From Lentisphaeria bacterium UBA1724 (GTDB taxonomy: Bacteria > Verrucomicrobiota > Lentisphaeria > Oligosphaerales > Oligosphaeraceae), in assembly GCA_002315885.1 (NCBI GenBank), contig DCIO01000075.1, positions 1-21,779 of the forward strand: a stretch of 21,779 nucleotides of DNA, read 5' to 3'. The notes beneath the pieces were generated by a model. It worked only from the letters and a program-made list of their open reading frames with translations, searched no databases and was not told where the DNA came from. The position numbers and the translations under genes are program-made. Shown here piece after piece: positions 1 to 8,474 of the stretch (the stretch's first letter is position 1; every line of letters begins with the position of its first letter).

Positions 1-115
1 TGGGCGGCGTGAACGCCCGTACCGCTTGCAGCATGCTTCGCATCCTGAAAACAAAACAATGGACCAAAGGGCTTGATGTCCCTTTGGTCCTTTGTGTCGC
101 TTGTGTCCCTTTGTT
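1..115. other. Left-edge intergenic segment, no gene supported
   Basis: No coding region can be supported here. On the plus strand one frame reads Trp-Ala-Ala then TGA at 10-12, which could be the tail of a gene lying left of the window, but nothing identifies it. A 5-bp inverted repeat (2-6 with 14-18) surrounds that TGA. The segment ends in the strong hairpin at 61-90 (separate entry). The word AAGGGACA occurs more than once on the minus strand between about 75 and 115 and recurs at 14101-14108; its meaning is unknown. Confidence 0.4.
44..90 (-). terminator. Rho-independent terminator of the secretion operon (possibly bidirectional)
   Basis: A perfect 11-bp stem pairs 61-71 (GGACCAAAGGG) with 80-90 (CCCTTTGGTCC) across an 8-nt loop. 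On the minus strand the stem is followed by ATTGTTTTGTTTT, a fair U-rich tail, so it fits termination of the gspE transcript about 115 bp after the stop codon. On the plus strand the tail is TTTGTGT, weaker, so rightward termination of an unseen gene is possible. It is the strongest simple stem-loop noticed in the window. Confidence 0.75.
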
Positions 116-202
116 ATTCCGAAATTATCGAAGAGGGGGCAAGGGGGATACCTCCCCCTCCAACATTAAGCATTAAGCATTAAGCATTAAGCATTAAGCA
201 TT
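116..202 (-). repeat. Composite intergenic repeat, copy A
   Basis: Read on the minus strand from the gspE stop codon it has three parts. First come five exact tandem heptamers (ATTAAGC on plus, 165-199) ending one base short of the stop at 204-206. Next is a G/C-run core at 131-166, where GGGGGA (143-148) pairs with TCCCCC (153-158), or GAGGGGG (133-139) pairs with CCCCCTC (154-160). Last is a degenerate ATTCCGA module at 116-130. The 36-bp core differs from copy C by a single base. It has no clear ORF and no T-run after the stem on the minus strand, so termination is left to the hairpin at 61-90. Confidence 0.85.
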
Positions 203-203
203 G

Positions 204-1859
204 TTAAGAGAGGTCTCCCAGGTCGAGTTGGCAGACTCTCATGACTTCGGATTTTGTAGTCAGTCCCATGGAGACCTTCTTTTCGCCATCTTCCTTGAGG
301 GAGCGCATGCCATTTTTCTTGGCGATTTGGTTGATGACGGAGGTATCCTGTCGGGTATTGATGGCCTCTCGGAGTTCGTCGTTGATGACCATGAGTTCGA
401 AGATAGCGATACGTCCCCGGTATCCCGAGCCCATGCAATTTCGGCATCGCTTGCCGCGGGGTTCTTCTGGAGTGGGTTCTCCCAGCCAGCCCTTGCCGTG
501 GCATTCGGGGCAGATTCTGCGGACCAGTCGCTGTGACGCCACCGCCAGGAGTGCGGAGGAGATGAGGAAGCCCTCCACGCCCATTTCGATGAGTCGTGAG
601 ATTGCGCCCGCGGCGTCATTGGTATGGAGGGTAGAGAGGACCAGGTGTCCGGTCAGGGAGGCATGGATGGCGATTTCCGCGGTTTCCTTGTCTCGGATTT
701 CTCCCACCAGCACCACATCGGGGTCCTGACGGACGATGGCACGCAGACCGCTGGCGAAGGTCAGTCCGATATTCGCCTTGACTTGGATTTGCTGGAGCCC
801 TTCCAGCTGATATTCCACGGGGTCTTCGATGGTGATGATCTTCCGGTAGTCCGCATTCAGCTGCTTCATGATGCAGTAGAGTGTGGTGGTCTTACCGCTA
901 CCCGTGGGGCCCACAATCAAAATCATGCCGTGGGGCATGTTGTAGAGCGCGTGGAGCTGCTCCATGGTATCGGGCAGCAGTCCCACCTTGTCCAACTCGA
1001 AGACGGAGGAGTCCTTCTGGAGCAGACGCAGAACGATGGACTCGCCATGCATGGTGGGGATGGTGGAGACACGGACGTCGATGGAGTTCATGCTGCCGCT
1101 GCCCGTCAATTCGATACGGCCATCCTGGGGCAGGCGGCGTTCCGCGATATTCATGCCGCTAAGGAGCTTGATACGGGAGGAGATGGCGGGGAACTGGCTG
1201 ATGGGGGGACGCAGGACGGTCTGCAACAGTCCGTCGATACGGAAGCGGATCTGGACATCCTTTTCGTTGGGTTCCACGTGGATATCGCTGGTGCCCGTCT
1301 CCTGGGCCCGGGTAAAGATGTCATTGACCAGTCGGACGATGGGTGCTTCCTTGGCCAAGTCCCGAAGGGCCTGTTCGGAATCGCCGTCCAGTCCTGGGAT
1401 GCCGTCATCTGGGCGGTCATAGACGGCGGAGAGGAAGCGGTCCACGTAGGAGCGTCGTGTGAGGAGGAATTCCACTTCCACCTCGTAGAGATTGCGCCAG
1501 GTCTGTGCCAGATGGCCCACATGGTATGGCGTGGAGACCGCCAGAACAGTCTTGTCTGCGGTCCACATCAGGGGCAGGCACATCTCGGCGTTCAAGAAAT
1601 CGTAAGTAACATCCGGGAAGAAGGGAATGTCCCGTTCTTCCTGTTCGTCCAGCACGGGGATTCCCGAAGCCTGGGCGTAGATTTTCAGCAGACTCTGGTC
1701 ATCGAGCTTTCCCTCATCCAGGAGCGCCTGGTCCAACTGGGGGGCGCCCGCCTGGATGGTCTCTGCATCGGAGACCTTGAGTTGCTGTGCAATCAGCTCG
1801 TGGACCTTCTCCGACAACGCCTTCCCCTGGATGTATGAAATGGTTTGGTTTTCAGCCAT
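204..1859 (-). CDS. gspE: Type II secretion / type IV pilus assembly ATPase GspE/PilB
   Basis: Cytoplasmic hexameric ATPase that powers pseudopilus or pilus assembly; 551 aa, normal for the family. An N-terminal T2SSE/MshEN-type region (about 10-150) is followed by the ATPase core. Visible motifs are Walker A GPTGSGKT (317-324), the Asp box IITIEDPVEY (341-350), the Walker B segment VVLVGEIRD (382-390) and the His box TLHTND (410-415). A tetracysteine zinc site has C450/C453 and C472/C475. The start is supported by GGAGG 7 bp upstream of ATG (complement of 1867-1871). It is the last gene of the operon, 17 bp after the secretin. GspE and PilB cannot be separated from sequence alone; the tetracysteine site and the GspC/L/M-like neighbours favour the T2SS-like name. 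Confidence 0.95.
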   Translation of the reverse strand: MAENQTISYIQGKALSEKVHELIAQQLKVSDAETIQAGAPQLDQALLDEGKLDDQSLLKIYAQASGIPVLDEQEERDIPFFPDVTYDFLNAEMCLPLMWTADKTVLAVSTPYHVGHLAQTWRNLYEVEVEFLLTRRSYVDRFLSAVYDRPDDGIPGLDGDSEQALRDLAKEAPIVRLVNDIFTRAQETGTSDIHVEPNEKDVQIRFRIDGLLQTVLRPPISQFPAISSRIKLLSGMNIAERRLPQDGRIELTGSGSMNSIDVRVSTIPTMHGESIVLRLLQKDSSVFELDKVGLLPDTMEQLHALYNMPHGMILIVGPTGSGKTTTLYCIMKQLNADYRKIITIEDPVEYQLEGLQQIQVKANIGLTFASGLRAIVRQDPDVVLVGEIRDKETAEIAIHASLTGHLVLSTLHTNDAAGAISRLIEMGVEGFLISSALLAVASQRLVRRICPECHGKGWLGEPTPEEPRGKRCRNCMGSGYRGRIAIFELMVINDELREAINTRQDTSVINQIAKKNGMRSLKEDGEKKVSMGLTTKSEVMRVCQLDLGDLS

Positions 1860-1866
1860 TTTCCAA

Positions 1867-1871
1867 CCTCC
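1867..1871 (-). promoter_or_regulatory. Shine-Dalgarno site of gspE
   Basis: GGAGG on the minus strand lies 7 nt before the gspE ATG at 1859. It is one of the few clear ribosome binding sites on the minus strand and fixes the gspE start. Most neighbouring genes lack one. Confidence 0.7.
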
Positions 1872-1876
1872 GCGGA

Positions 1877-4204
1877 CTAGTAGGACTCGCTGGCTTCCTG
1901 GTGCTTGGCAATCTCCTCCAGGGAAATCTTGTAGCGACGAATCAGCTCATCCTGGAAGTTCTCAGGATCAATCACATTCACAGTGACCATGATCAGAACC
2001 TCGGAACGCTTCTGGGTGGTTACGTTTTTCCCGAAGAGGTAGCCCAGGACGGGGATGTCGCAGAGGTATGGGATGCCGGTGCGGGTCTTCACTTCGTCGT
2101 GGCGGACCATGCCGCCCATGAGGATGGTGGTGTTGTCCTTCACCGTCATTACCGTGGAGACGTCCTTCTTGGTGAAATTGTAAACTTTGACGCCACCTTC
2201 GGTTGCTTCGTCGCTGGCTTCTCTTGCGGTGACCTCCTGTTCGATCTCCAGGCGGACTTCATTGCCGGCGGTGATGGAGGGGGTGACGGTCATGATGACA
2301 CCGATGTCCTTGTATTCATAGTTGGTGGAGGTATTTCCCGAGGAGCTGGTGTAACTGGTGGACTGAGTGGGAACTGCGACTTCCTCACCCGCCTGGAATT
2401 TGGCCTCCTGGCCGGAGACCACCACGAGCTGTGGTTCGGAGAGGACCTTCGTGCGGCCTTCGCCTGCGATGGCTGTGACCATCGCCAGGGGATCACCTGC
2501 ATTGTGGATGATGAGGTTCAGACCAGATTTTTCCCAGCTAGCCAGCGCAGAGGTGATTTCCGCGGTGCCATCGGTTAACATTTTCCCTGCGGCTCCCGCG
2601 CCTGCCCAGGCACCCGCGGCGGCTGTATCGCCATGAGAGAGCAGCTTGCTGGCGGCGTAGGTCACGCCGAATTCCGTGCTGTCGCTGAGGACCACTTCGG
2701 CGATGATTGCTTTGATGGCGACCTGTCGGGAGGCCACGTCGTGGCGCTTCAGGAATGCCTCGATGAGAGCCCAGGCGCGTGGTGTGGTCTTGATGGTCAG
2801 GCGGTTGGATTCCTCGTCCGCGAAGACGGTGACATTAGTATCGAAGATGGAGGCGCCCAGCTGCTGGTCCACGGTCTTGTTCTGGTTTCCGCTCTTGTTG
2901 CTGGAAGAGGTGGAGGTGCTGTTTCGGGTGGAGTTCGTCCGGCGGGAATTGCTGGAATTGGAGGAATTGGAGGAGGATGTGGAAGAAGAAGATGTGTTTG
3001 TGCTGCTAGCGCGGGAGCTGGCGTTTGTGCTTCTGGAGGAGCTGGAGGTTGTGCTGCTGACCGTGACCTCCGCATTGAAGAAGGCTGCCAGTGCGTCGGA
3101 GAGCCGTGACGCGGTGGACTTCTCCACGTTGTAGAAGTAGATCTCCTCTTTGTCCAGGAGGTCGCTGCGGTCCAGTGCCTTCACCCAGTTTCCCACTTCC
3201 TCGACTACCTCGGGGAGTGCGGCGGAGACCACCACGCATCCCACTCGAGGAATCGCCACCACTTTGATGGCGCCGCCGGAGGTGCCGGAGGCAGTGGCGA
3301 CGGGGAAGCCCAGGACTGGCAGGAGGCTGTTCAGTTCTGACACGAGGGTGTCCGCGTCCACTTCGGTGCACTGGAATGCGCCGCAGGGCCAGGCACTCTC
3401 GCCACGGTTGTCAATCCGCGTAATCAGCTCCCGGAGCTTTTCCATATTGGCGGGTGCCTCGACGATGATGAGGGTATTTGCGTCCGCCATGTCCGTGATG
3501 GTGGCTCCTTCGGTCATGAAGGGCTTGACCAGATTGGAGACTTCGGCGCTCTTCTTGTAACGGATGGGGATGAAATCCACCACCACGTTAGGCTGGCCCT
3601 GCACCGCAAAGAGCTTCCGCTCCTGGGGCATCTTTTCGAAAGGCAGGATGTGGATATAGCCCGTGTTCATGGATGCGTAAGCGCCCGAGAGCCACAAAAT
3701 ATGTTCGAAGGTATCCCAGGCCTCGGCGGCGGTCATCTTCGTATCCACGGAGATGGTGATGGCGCCCTTGACGGCGGGGTCAATGAGATAGCTGAAATTC
3801 AGCAGTTCAGGGTTGGCGAAGGATGCCACCACTTCCGCGAGGTCCGCGGCGTTGAATGCCAGGACCACATTGACTTCGGTGGTGGGATCCGGGAGTCCCT
3901 TGAGCAGGTTGTCGGGATAGGGCGTCTTTAGGGCTTCCTCCGTTGTCTTGGAGGAGGTGCGGGTAGGGAGATTTACCGAGCGGAGGAGCATCTCCTTCTT
4001 GTCGTCCCGATAGGACTCATCCACATTGATGGGTGTGGTTTCCAGTTTGGCCGCCGTGTGTGTCAGGGTGTCATTGGCGAAGGGCAGGGGGCGCTTTTCG
4101 CCAGTGGCGATTTCGCTCTTTTTGTTCTGATGGGCGCAGGAGGCACTCAGAAGCATGGCGCCCAGTGCCAGCCCACGCAGGAAATTTTGGAAGTGTTTCG
4201 ACAT
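1877..4204 (-). CDS. gspD: Secretin GspD/PilQ (outer-membrane channel)
   Basis: Multimeric outer-membrane channel of the secretion/pilus machine; about 775 aa from the ATG at 4204 (a TTG at 4219 would add five residues). A signal sequence ends near LLSASC, a possible but non-canonical lipobox. N0/N1-type domains follow (STN-like around 110-190; N1 around 210-265). Then comes an N3-type domain split by a Ser/Asn/Thr-rich loop, residues about 381-442 (DNA 2879-3064). The secretin core follows with VLSEPQLVVVSGQEAKFQAG and the C-terminal GIPYLCDIPVLGYLFG signature. It lies between the GspC/PilP-like gene and gspE, as expected for a channel working with both. No Shine-Dalgarno site is visible at either start. 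GspD versus PilQ is not resolvable here. Confidence 0.93.
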   Translation of the reverse strand: MSKHFQNFLRGLALGAMLLSASCAHQNKKSEIATGEKRPLPFANDTLTHTAAKLETTPINVDESYRDDKKEMLLRSVNLPTRTSSKTTEEALKTPYPDNLLKGLPDPTTEVNVVLAFNAADLAEVVASFANPELLNFSYLIDPAVKGAITISVDTKMTAAEAWDTFEHILWLSGAYASMNTGYIHILPFEKMPQERKLFAVQGQPNVVVDFIPIRYKKSAEVSNLVKPFMTEGATITDMADANTLIIVEAPANMEKLRELITRIDNRGESAWPCGAFQCTEVDADTLVSELNSLLPVLGFPVATASGTSGGAIKVVAIPRVGCVVVSAALPEVVEEVGNWVKALDRSDLLDKEEIYFYNVEKSTASRLSDALAAFFNAEVTVSSTTSSSSRSTNASSRASSTNTSSSSTSSSNSSNSSNSRRTNSTRNSTSTSSSNKSGNQNKTVDQQLGASIFDTNVTVFADEESNRLTIKTTPRAWALIEAFLKRHDVASRQVAIKAIIAEVVLSDSTEFGVTYAASKLLSHGDTAAAGAWAGAGAAGKMLTDGTAEITSALASWEKSGLNLIIHNAGDPLAMVTAIAGEGRTKVLSEPQLVVVSGQEAKFQAGEEVAVPTQSTSYTSSSGNTSTNYEYKDIGVIMTVTPSITAGNEVRLEIEQEVTAREASDEATEGGVKVYNFTKKDVSTVMTVKDNTTILMGGMVRHDEVKTRTGIPYLCDIPVLGYLFGKNVTTQKRSEVLIMVTVNVIDPENFQDELIRRYKISLEEIAKHQEASESY

Positions 4205-4260
4205 CTTCGTATTTGACAATGAAGAGGATGGATGATGATATGAAGAAATTGTGTTCAGGG

Positions 4261-5289
4261 CTATTTCTGGGAAGAATTTTCGTTGGAGTTATTTTCTTCC
4301 GTGGGTTTAGCGCCATTGGTATTCATACGCTGTCTGATTCTCTCACGCATCTGTTGTTCCCGTTGAGAATCCCCAGTAGTAGCATTCGGGGTGGCATTCC
4401 GCCCCGATGTCTGGCCTGCATTTCCGCTGGCGTTATTGTTCGTGGCGCCAGGAGGAGGGGGGGGCGTGCCGGGATTGGCATTGCGCTTGGCCTGTTCGTC
4501 TTCCTGTCGCTGAGCGGCCTCCTTGGCCTGCTTTTCCCGGATGGAGACCTGTCGCTGCTCTTCTTTTGCGGCGGTTTCCTTCTTCTTTGCGGCGGCCTGG
4601 GTGACGGCATTGCGGCGCTGGTTGGCTTCCTCGCCTGCAAAATTGATGGTCAGTTTGATGGTCTCGCTACCGCGGGAGACTTCCACCATCTTTTGGTCGG
4701 GATAAATTGCCTTGATGAGATATCCCGTGGCGTTGATGGAATCCCCTTCCTTGAATACTAACTTTTCTTGGACCTTGGGCTCTGCTGTGGCCGTCTGCTT
4801 GGTATTTTGCGAATTGTCACGCCCTCGTCCAGGGCCCCGCTGGCGTTGTTGGTTTCGTGCGTTGGTCTGTTTGCTTCTTAGAATTGCGACGGGAGAGGCC
4901 TTTTTCCCTGACTGGGAAATTTGGGCAATGCCCACCAGCTCGAACTCGAAATTCTTTCCCGCCAGGGCCGCGGCCGCTGCGGCGGCTTCTGCCTCGGCGT
5001 CTCCGGGTTCTGCTTCCGCCCGTCCAGGCAGGAAGAGGGTCTCTTTCCAGAGTTCATCCAGGGAGGCTTTGGGAGAGAGTGTGTCGGGATGGGCAGAGGA
5101 GGTTTGGGCTGCGCCGCCCTGGGATTCCTCCCTCACGGGTTTGTCCGCGGCCTTCAATTTCTCTTCGGAGATTTCCAGCTGTGCGGCAGGGAGTGGCTTC
5201 GGGGGAGGCGTGATCGCGACCTTGATGGTGCCGACGATGGCGGTGAGCGCCAGAACGGCATCTAGGATGATCCAGGCTAGTCCAGACAT
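4261..5289 (-). CDS. GspC/PilP-like inner-membrane protein with disordered insertions
   Basis: Probable inner-membrane linker that contacts the secretin. From the ATG at 5289 it is 342 aa (a TTG at 5301 is an alternative start). One TM helix (about 3-25) is followed by a Pro/Ala/Glu-rich spacer with a poly-Ala run. A split HR-type beta domain follows: FEFELVGIAQI near 114-124, then VFKEGDSINATGYLIKAIYP near 178-197 and VEVSRGSETIKLTI. The match to the GspC/PilP homology region is by pattern (LvGi ... GD.I ... I..d.V.v.r.g) plus position before the secretin gene. An Arg/Gln/Asn-rich segment (about 141-172) interrupts that domain. The last 120 residues are charged then Asn/Gln/Pro-rich, probably disordered. 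Function is inferred; the family call is moderate. Confidence 0.68.
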   Translation of the reverse strand: MSGLAWIILDAVLALTAIVGTIKVAITPPPKPLPAAQLEISEEKLKAADKPVREESQGGAAQTSSAHPDTLSPKASLDELWKETLFLPGRAEAEPGDAEAEAAAAAAALAGKNFEFELVGIAQISQSGKKASPVAILRSKQTNARNQQRQRGPGRGRDNSQNTKQTATAEPKVQEKLVFKEGDSINATGYLIKAIYPDQKMVEVSRGSETIKLTINFAGEEANQRRNAVTQAAAKKKETAAKEEQRQVSIREKQAKEAAQRQEDEQAKRNANPGTPPPPPGATNNNASGNAGQTSGRNATPNATTGDSQREQQMRERIRQRMNTNGAKPTEENNSNENSSQK

Positions 5290-5332
5290 AGTGATAGGCA
5301 AGGGAAAGGGGAGAAGGGATGGAGAGTCGTCG

Positions 5333-5992
5333 CTACTTCTTGGGTGTGGCGGGGGTATTTCCGCGGGATGCTTTCTGGGTATCTGCGGCGGGTGCGGGTG
5401 CGCCCTTGTTCAGGCCCAGGAATGCCATGGCGTCATTGTTGAGCACTAGCACCTTGAAGCGTGCCGACATATTCACCGAGGTGGGGGATTTTGCGTTGTC
5501 GGGTGAAATCTTGCAGTAGTCCCAGCGGAATTTCCTTCCCATGGCGGAGGAGCGCATCTGGGAGAAGAAGCGGCTCAGGTCGTGCATGGAGACATTCTTG
5601 AAATCGGCGGAGAGGACGACTTCCTGGAGGCAGGAGCCATTCTTTTCCTTGTTCACATCCACCTTCTGGGTGCCGGTGGCGGTGGAGAGCTGGGAGAGGC
5701 GTGTGATGCGGTTGAATTCCGCAGAGACCTCCTGGTCCACTTTTGCGGCGGCACTGGAGGGAATCCAGAAGGGTTCTGCCAGAGTCTGCATGGACTGGAT
5801 GGATGCCAGGCGTTCCTGGTAGGTCTTTCGTGCCACCAGCAGGTCATTCTGCAGGGATTTCAGTTCCCGTTGTTTCTGTTCTACGCGTCCTGCGGTGGGC
5901 AGCTGAATCATGGGCAGATAGCGTTTGAGGACGAGGAGGCACACGAACACCATCAGGATGATGAGGATAGTCTGTCTGGTCTTGGGCTTCAT
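5333..5992 (-). CDS. PilO/GspM-like inner-membrane alignment protein (Amuc_1100 position)
   Basis: 219 aa with an N-terminal TM helix (about 8-22), a short coiled coil (about 33-66), and a compact alpha/beta periplasmic region ending near residue 195. The tail is Ala/Pro/Lys-rich. This architecture, right after a GspL/PilN-like protein and before a GspC-like protein, fits PilO/GspM, which bridge the cytoplasmic ATPase platform to the secretin. The Akkermansia protein Amuc_1100, in the same kind of gene context, has a related fold but is longer (about 317 aa); that comparison is from memory of the family. Direct sequence evidence is weak, so the call rests on topology and context. The start is 4 bp after the upstream stop, suggesting coupling. 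Confidence 0.62.
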   Translation of the reverse strand: MKPKTRQTILIILMVFVCLLVLKRYLPMIQLPTAGRVEQKQRELKSLQNDLLVARKTYQERLASIQSMQTLAEPFWIPSSAAAKVDQEVSAEFNRITRLSQLSTATGTQKVDVNKEKNGSCLQEVVLSADFKNVSMHDLSRFFSQMRSSAMGRKFRWDYCKISPDNAKSPTSVNMSARFKVLVLNNDAMAFLGLNKGAPAPAADTQKASRGNTPATPKK

Positions 5993-5996
5993 GGCG

Positions 5997-7442
5997 TTAT
6001 TCCTCCTGGGATGCCTCGGGAGCGGGTGCTTCCTCGGTCTCCTCTTCTTCCTCTAGCTCTGCTTCTGCGGCGGCCTCTGCCTCGGCAACGGCCTTCTGGG
6101 CGGCCTTCTCACGCTCCAGGCGTTCCTTTTCACGCTGCTTTTGGACTTCCTCACGGGAACGGAGCAGATCCGCCTCGATATCAGTGTCAAAGCGTGCGGT
6201 TGCCTCGAAGCGCTGGGTGTATGCGCCATTGTTCATGGAACTGAGGCGTTCGGTGACGTCTCCCAGGAATTTTGTATCTTCCAGCCGTGTGGTGAGTTCC
6301 AGGTCTTTTGTTGGTCCCTGGACTTTAAAGGAGACCTGTCCGTCACGCCATTCGAAGGCATCGGAGATCCAATGTGTCGTGGGGACGGACTTTGTGACTG
6401 CTAGCAGGACGCTGGGAAAATCGGGCCGATTTGGGATATTTGCGATGAGTTCGTTTTTGATGACCTCGGTTTTTTCGTTGTCCTTTGGGTCGATTTGTTT
6501 TTTGAGTTCCGCCAATTCGGCTTTGGTCTTTTTGATTTGCAGGTCGATTTGTCGGATTTGTGCCGCGTGTCCCGAGAGGTTTCCCGCCAGTGAGTAGACC
6601 ATGAGACCCAGCAGGAATACTCCCAGAACGCCGGCGGTGATTTTGGCTGCGATATGCCGGCGTGCCTGGAAGCGGTCGGGCAGTGGGATGCGTGTCTGCT
6701 GGTCGGTGTTGACGCAGTTGGTCAGGCCGTAGATGCCCAGTGCGATTGCGGCGGCGAAGGACGCCTGGAGCTCCTGGGGTTGGTCGGCAATGGGGCCGAT
6801 CTTGCATGCGGAGGGTGGCAGCGCCTCGGCGATACGCAGCGCGGTGTCATCTTCTTTGGGGGCGATCTGTCTGCCACTTTCTGTGCGGGAGTATTCGTAG
6901 GAGCCCGGGATGCCGTGCCCTCCTTGAATGACGAGACTGCCTTCTTCCAGGGCGGGGTCCAGTGCCACGGGGGCGGGGAGCAGTGCATCCACGTGATGAA
7001 GGCCATCAATTGCTTTCAGCCAGCTGTTCCAATGTTCATTACGCACATAGTAGAGGCGGACGGGCTGGGTGGTCTCTCCTACCTTCTTGGGGAGGAGTCG
7101 GTAACCCCAGCGCAGTCTGTCGCTGGAAAGAGGCGTCTGTTTGCGCAATTCAAAAGAGAGCGCGGCGCGCATTTCCTCTGGTTTGAGTGCGGGCATATTG
7201 AGGTCCGCCATGCCCCAACCCTGGCCATTGCCTCCTGCGACGATATAGATGCCGTCATCCCCATCCACGGCTTTCACTGCGTGGAGGAGCAGCTCCGCCA
7301 GGGAGGCGCCATCCTTTCCGAGGATGCCTTGCCAGCATTTTTCGACCTGGCAGGCGTTTCCGCTGACCTGAAGTCTGACTGCCTGGCACGTATCGGTTGT
7401 CCAGGTGACAGCGATGGATTGGGTTCTGACGAAGGAGGGCAT
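5997..7442 (-). CDS. PilM/PilN-like fusion (GspL-type platform protein) with acidic tail
   Basis: 481 aa. Residues 1-250 look like a reduced actin-like domain of the PilM/GspL type (for example the AALSFELRKQTPL region near 93-105). One TM helix spans about 265-287, then a short coiled coil (290-320). A PilN-type periplasmic domain follows (about 335-420), with the pattern LLAVTKSVPTTHWISDAFEW then FKVQGPTKDLEL. The last 58 residues are charged coiled coil turning into a nearly uninterrupted Glu/Ala stretch, which should lie in the periplasm. PilM and PilN are separate in most type IV pilus systems, while GspL of T2SS is naturally joined, so GspL-like is the safer role. First gene of the operon, 66 bp after rluD; no Shine-Dalgarno site seen. 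Confidence 0.7.
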   Translation of the reverse strand: MPSFVRTQSIAVTWTTDTCQAVRLQVSGNACQVEKCWQGILGKDGASLAELLLHAVKAVDGDDGIYIVAGGNGQGWGMADLNMPALKPEEMRAALSFELRKQTPLSSDRLRWGYRLLPKKVGETTQPVRLYYVRNEHWNSWLKAIDGLHHVDALLPAPVALDPALEEGSLVIQGGHGIPGSYEYSRTESGRQIAPKEDDTALRIAEALPPSACKIGPIADQPQELQASFAAAIALGIYGLTNCVNTDQQTRIPLPDRFQARRHIAAKITAGVLGVFLLGLMVYSLAGNLSGHAAQIRQIDLQIKKTKAELAELKKQIDPKDNEKTEVIKNELIANIPNRPDFPSVLLAVTKSVPTTHWISDAFEWRDGQVSFKVQGPTKDLELTTRLEDTKFLGDVTERLSSMNNGAYTQRFEATARFDTDIEADLLRSREEVQKQREKERLEREKAAQKAVAEAEAAAEAELEEEEETEEAPAPEASQEE

Positions 7443-7508
7443 GATGGAATTGAGAGAATGCGAATGGTTTCCGAAGTCGTTACTTGCAAAACGGCAATTT
7501 AGCCTGGA

Positions 7509-8462
7509 TTATTGTGCCAGTCCTTCGAGATCGGTATTTTGGGCGAAGATTTCGAGGTTTTGCCGGAAGTCTTGTGGCGTGGGTGCAGTGAAGACGACGC
7601 GTTCCCCTGTGACGGGATGTGGTAGTGCCAGTTTCCAGGCATGGAGCATCTGTCGTGGGCAGGAGAATGGCGCCCATTTGCGGGGACCACCGTAGAGTCC
7701 ATCTCCCAGCACTGGGTGGCCGATATGGGAGAGGTGGACGCGTATCTGGTGTGTGCGTCCCGTGTAGAGTCGCACTTGCAGGAGGCTCATGCCGTGTTCT
7801 TCTGCGATGACGCGATACTTGGTGAGTGCCTCTCGACCATCGGGGAGGACTGCCATACGCTGGCGGTTCTTGGGATCCCGTGCGATGGGTGCGTCAATGG
7901 CATCGAAGGCTTCTTTGAAGTGTCCTTGGGCGATAGTCAGGTAGATTTTATCTACCTTTCGTTCCTGGAAACTCTGTTTCAATGCGGCGTGTGCCTCTGG
8001 GGTCCGTGCAATCACCAGCACGCCTGAGGTATCCTTGTCCAGTCGATGGACGATGCCTGGGCGGTCGGCATCTTCTCCGACACTTGCAAAGCCTTCGGGT
8101 TCCCGGAAGAGCAGTCCAGAGACCAGCGTACCGCTCTGGTTTCCTGCGGCGGGATGGACCACCAGCCCTGCGGGTTTGTTGATTGCCAGAATGGCGTCAT
8201 CTTCATAGAGGATATCCAGTGGGATTTCCTCGGCCTGGAGGGGAGCTTTGGGGAGTTCGTCGGGCAGATTGTAGATGACCTCGTCCCCCAATTCCAGGCG
8301 GATGCCAGATTTTCCTGGTTCTCCGTTGATGGTGGCACAGCCCCCGTCGATGGCCTTCTGGATGCTGGTGCGGGAGCGCTCGGGGTGTCTCGACACCAGG
8401 AGCATATCCAGTCGTGTGCCCTCTAGGGTCTCGTCAATGGTGATGGAAACGGGTTCGTCCAT
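7509..8462 (-). CDS. rluD: 23S rRNA pseudouridine synthase, RluD/RluA family
   Basis: 317 aa, normal length. It converts uridines to pseudouridine in large-subunit rRNA in the cytoplasm. An N-terminal S4 RNA-binding domain (about 15-65) precedes the synthase domain. The catalytic motif is VHRLDKDTSG with Asp142, and the motif INKPAGLVVHP (94-104) is also present. TGRTHQIRVHL is present in the C-terminal half. The gene begins 12 bp after the lgt stop, so the two are probably co-transcribed. RluD versus RluC/RluA specificity cannot be settled from sequence alone; the S4 domain excludes a simple RluA form. Confidence 0.92.
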   Translation of the reverse strand: MDEPVSITIDETLEGTRLDMLLVSRHPERSRTSIQKAIDGGCATINGEPGKSGIRLELGDEVIYNLPDELPKAPLQAEEIPLDILYEDDAILAINKPAGLVVHPAAGNQSGTLVSGLLFREPEGFASVGEDADRPGIVHRLDKDTSGVLVIARTPEAHAALKQSFQERKVDKIYLTIAQGHFKEAFDAIDAPIARDPKNRQRMAVLPDGREALTKYRVIAEEHGMSLLQVRLYTGRTHQIRVHLSHIGHPVLGDGLYGGPRKWAPFSCPRQMLHAWKLALPHPVTGERVVFTAPTPQDFRQNLEIFAQNTDLEGLAQ

Positions 8463-8474
8463 AATGTGGATGGG

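Noticed and set aside
135..147. G-quadruplex in the repeat core
   Set aside because: Each strand has only two long G-runs, so an intramolecular four-run quadruplex is not supported; the hairpin explains the runs better.
165..199. CRISPR-like array made of the short tandem repeats
   Set aside because: Units are 7 bp with no spacers; this is a simple tandem repeat, not CRISPR.
116..202. Insertion sequence remnant
   Set aside because: No transposase fragment, and no target-site duplication could be made out around any copy.
624..1838. Open frame of about 400 codons on the plus strand opposite gspE
   Set aside because: It is fully antisense to a gene with all ATPase motifs, has no recognisable domain, and is the mirror of GC-biased codon use.
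1787..2578. Gly/Asp-rich plus-strand frame opposite gspD
   Set aside because: Composition is the complement of the secretin reading frame; no start signal or family pattern.
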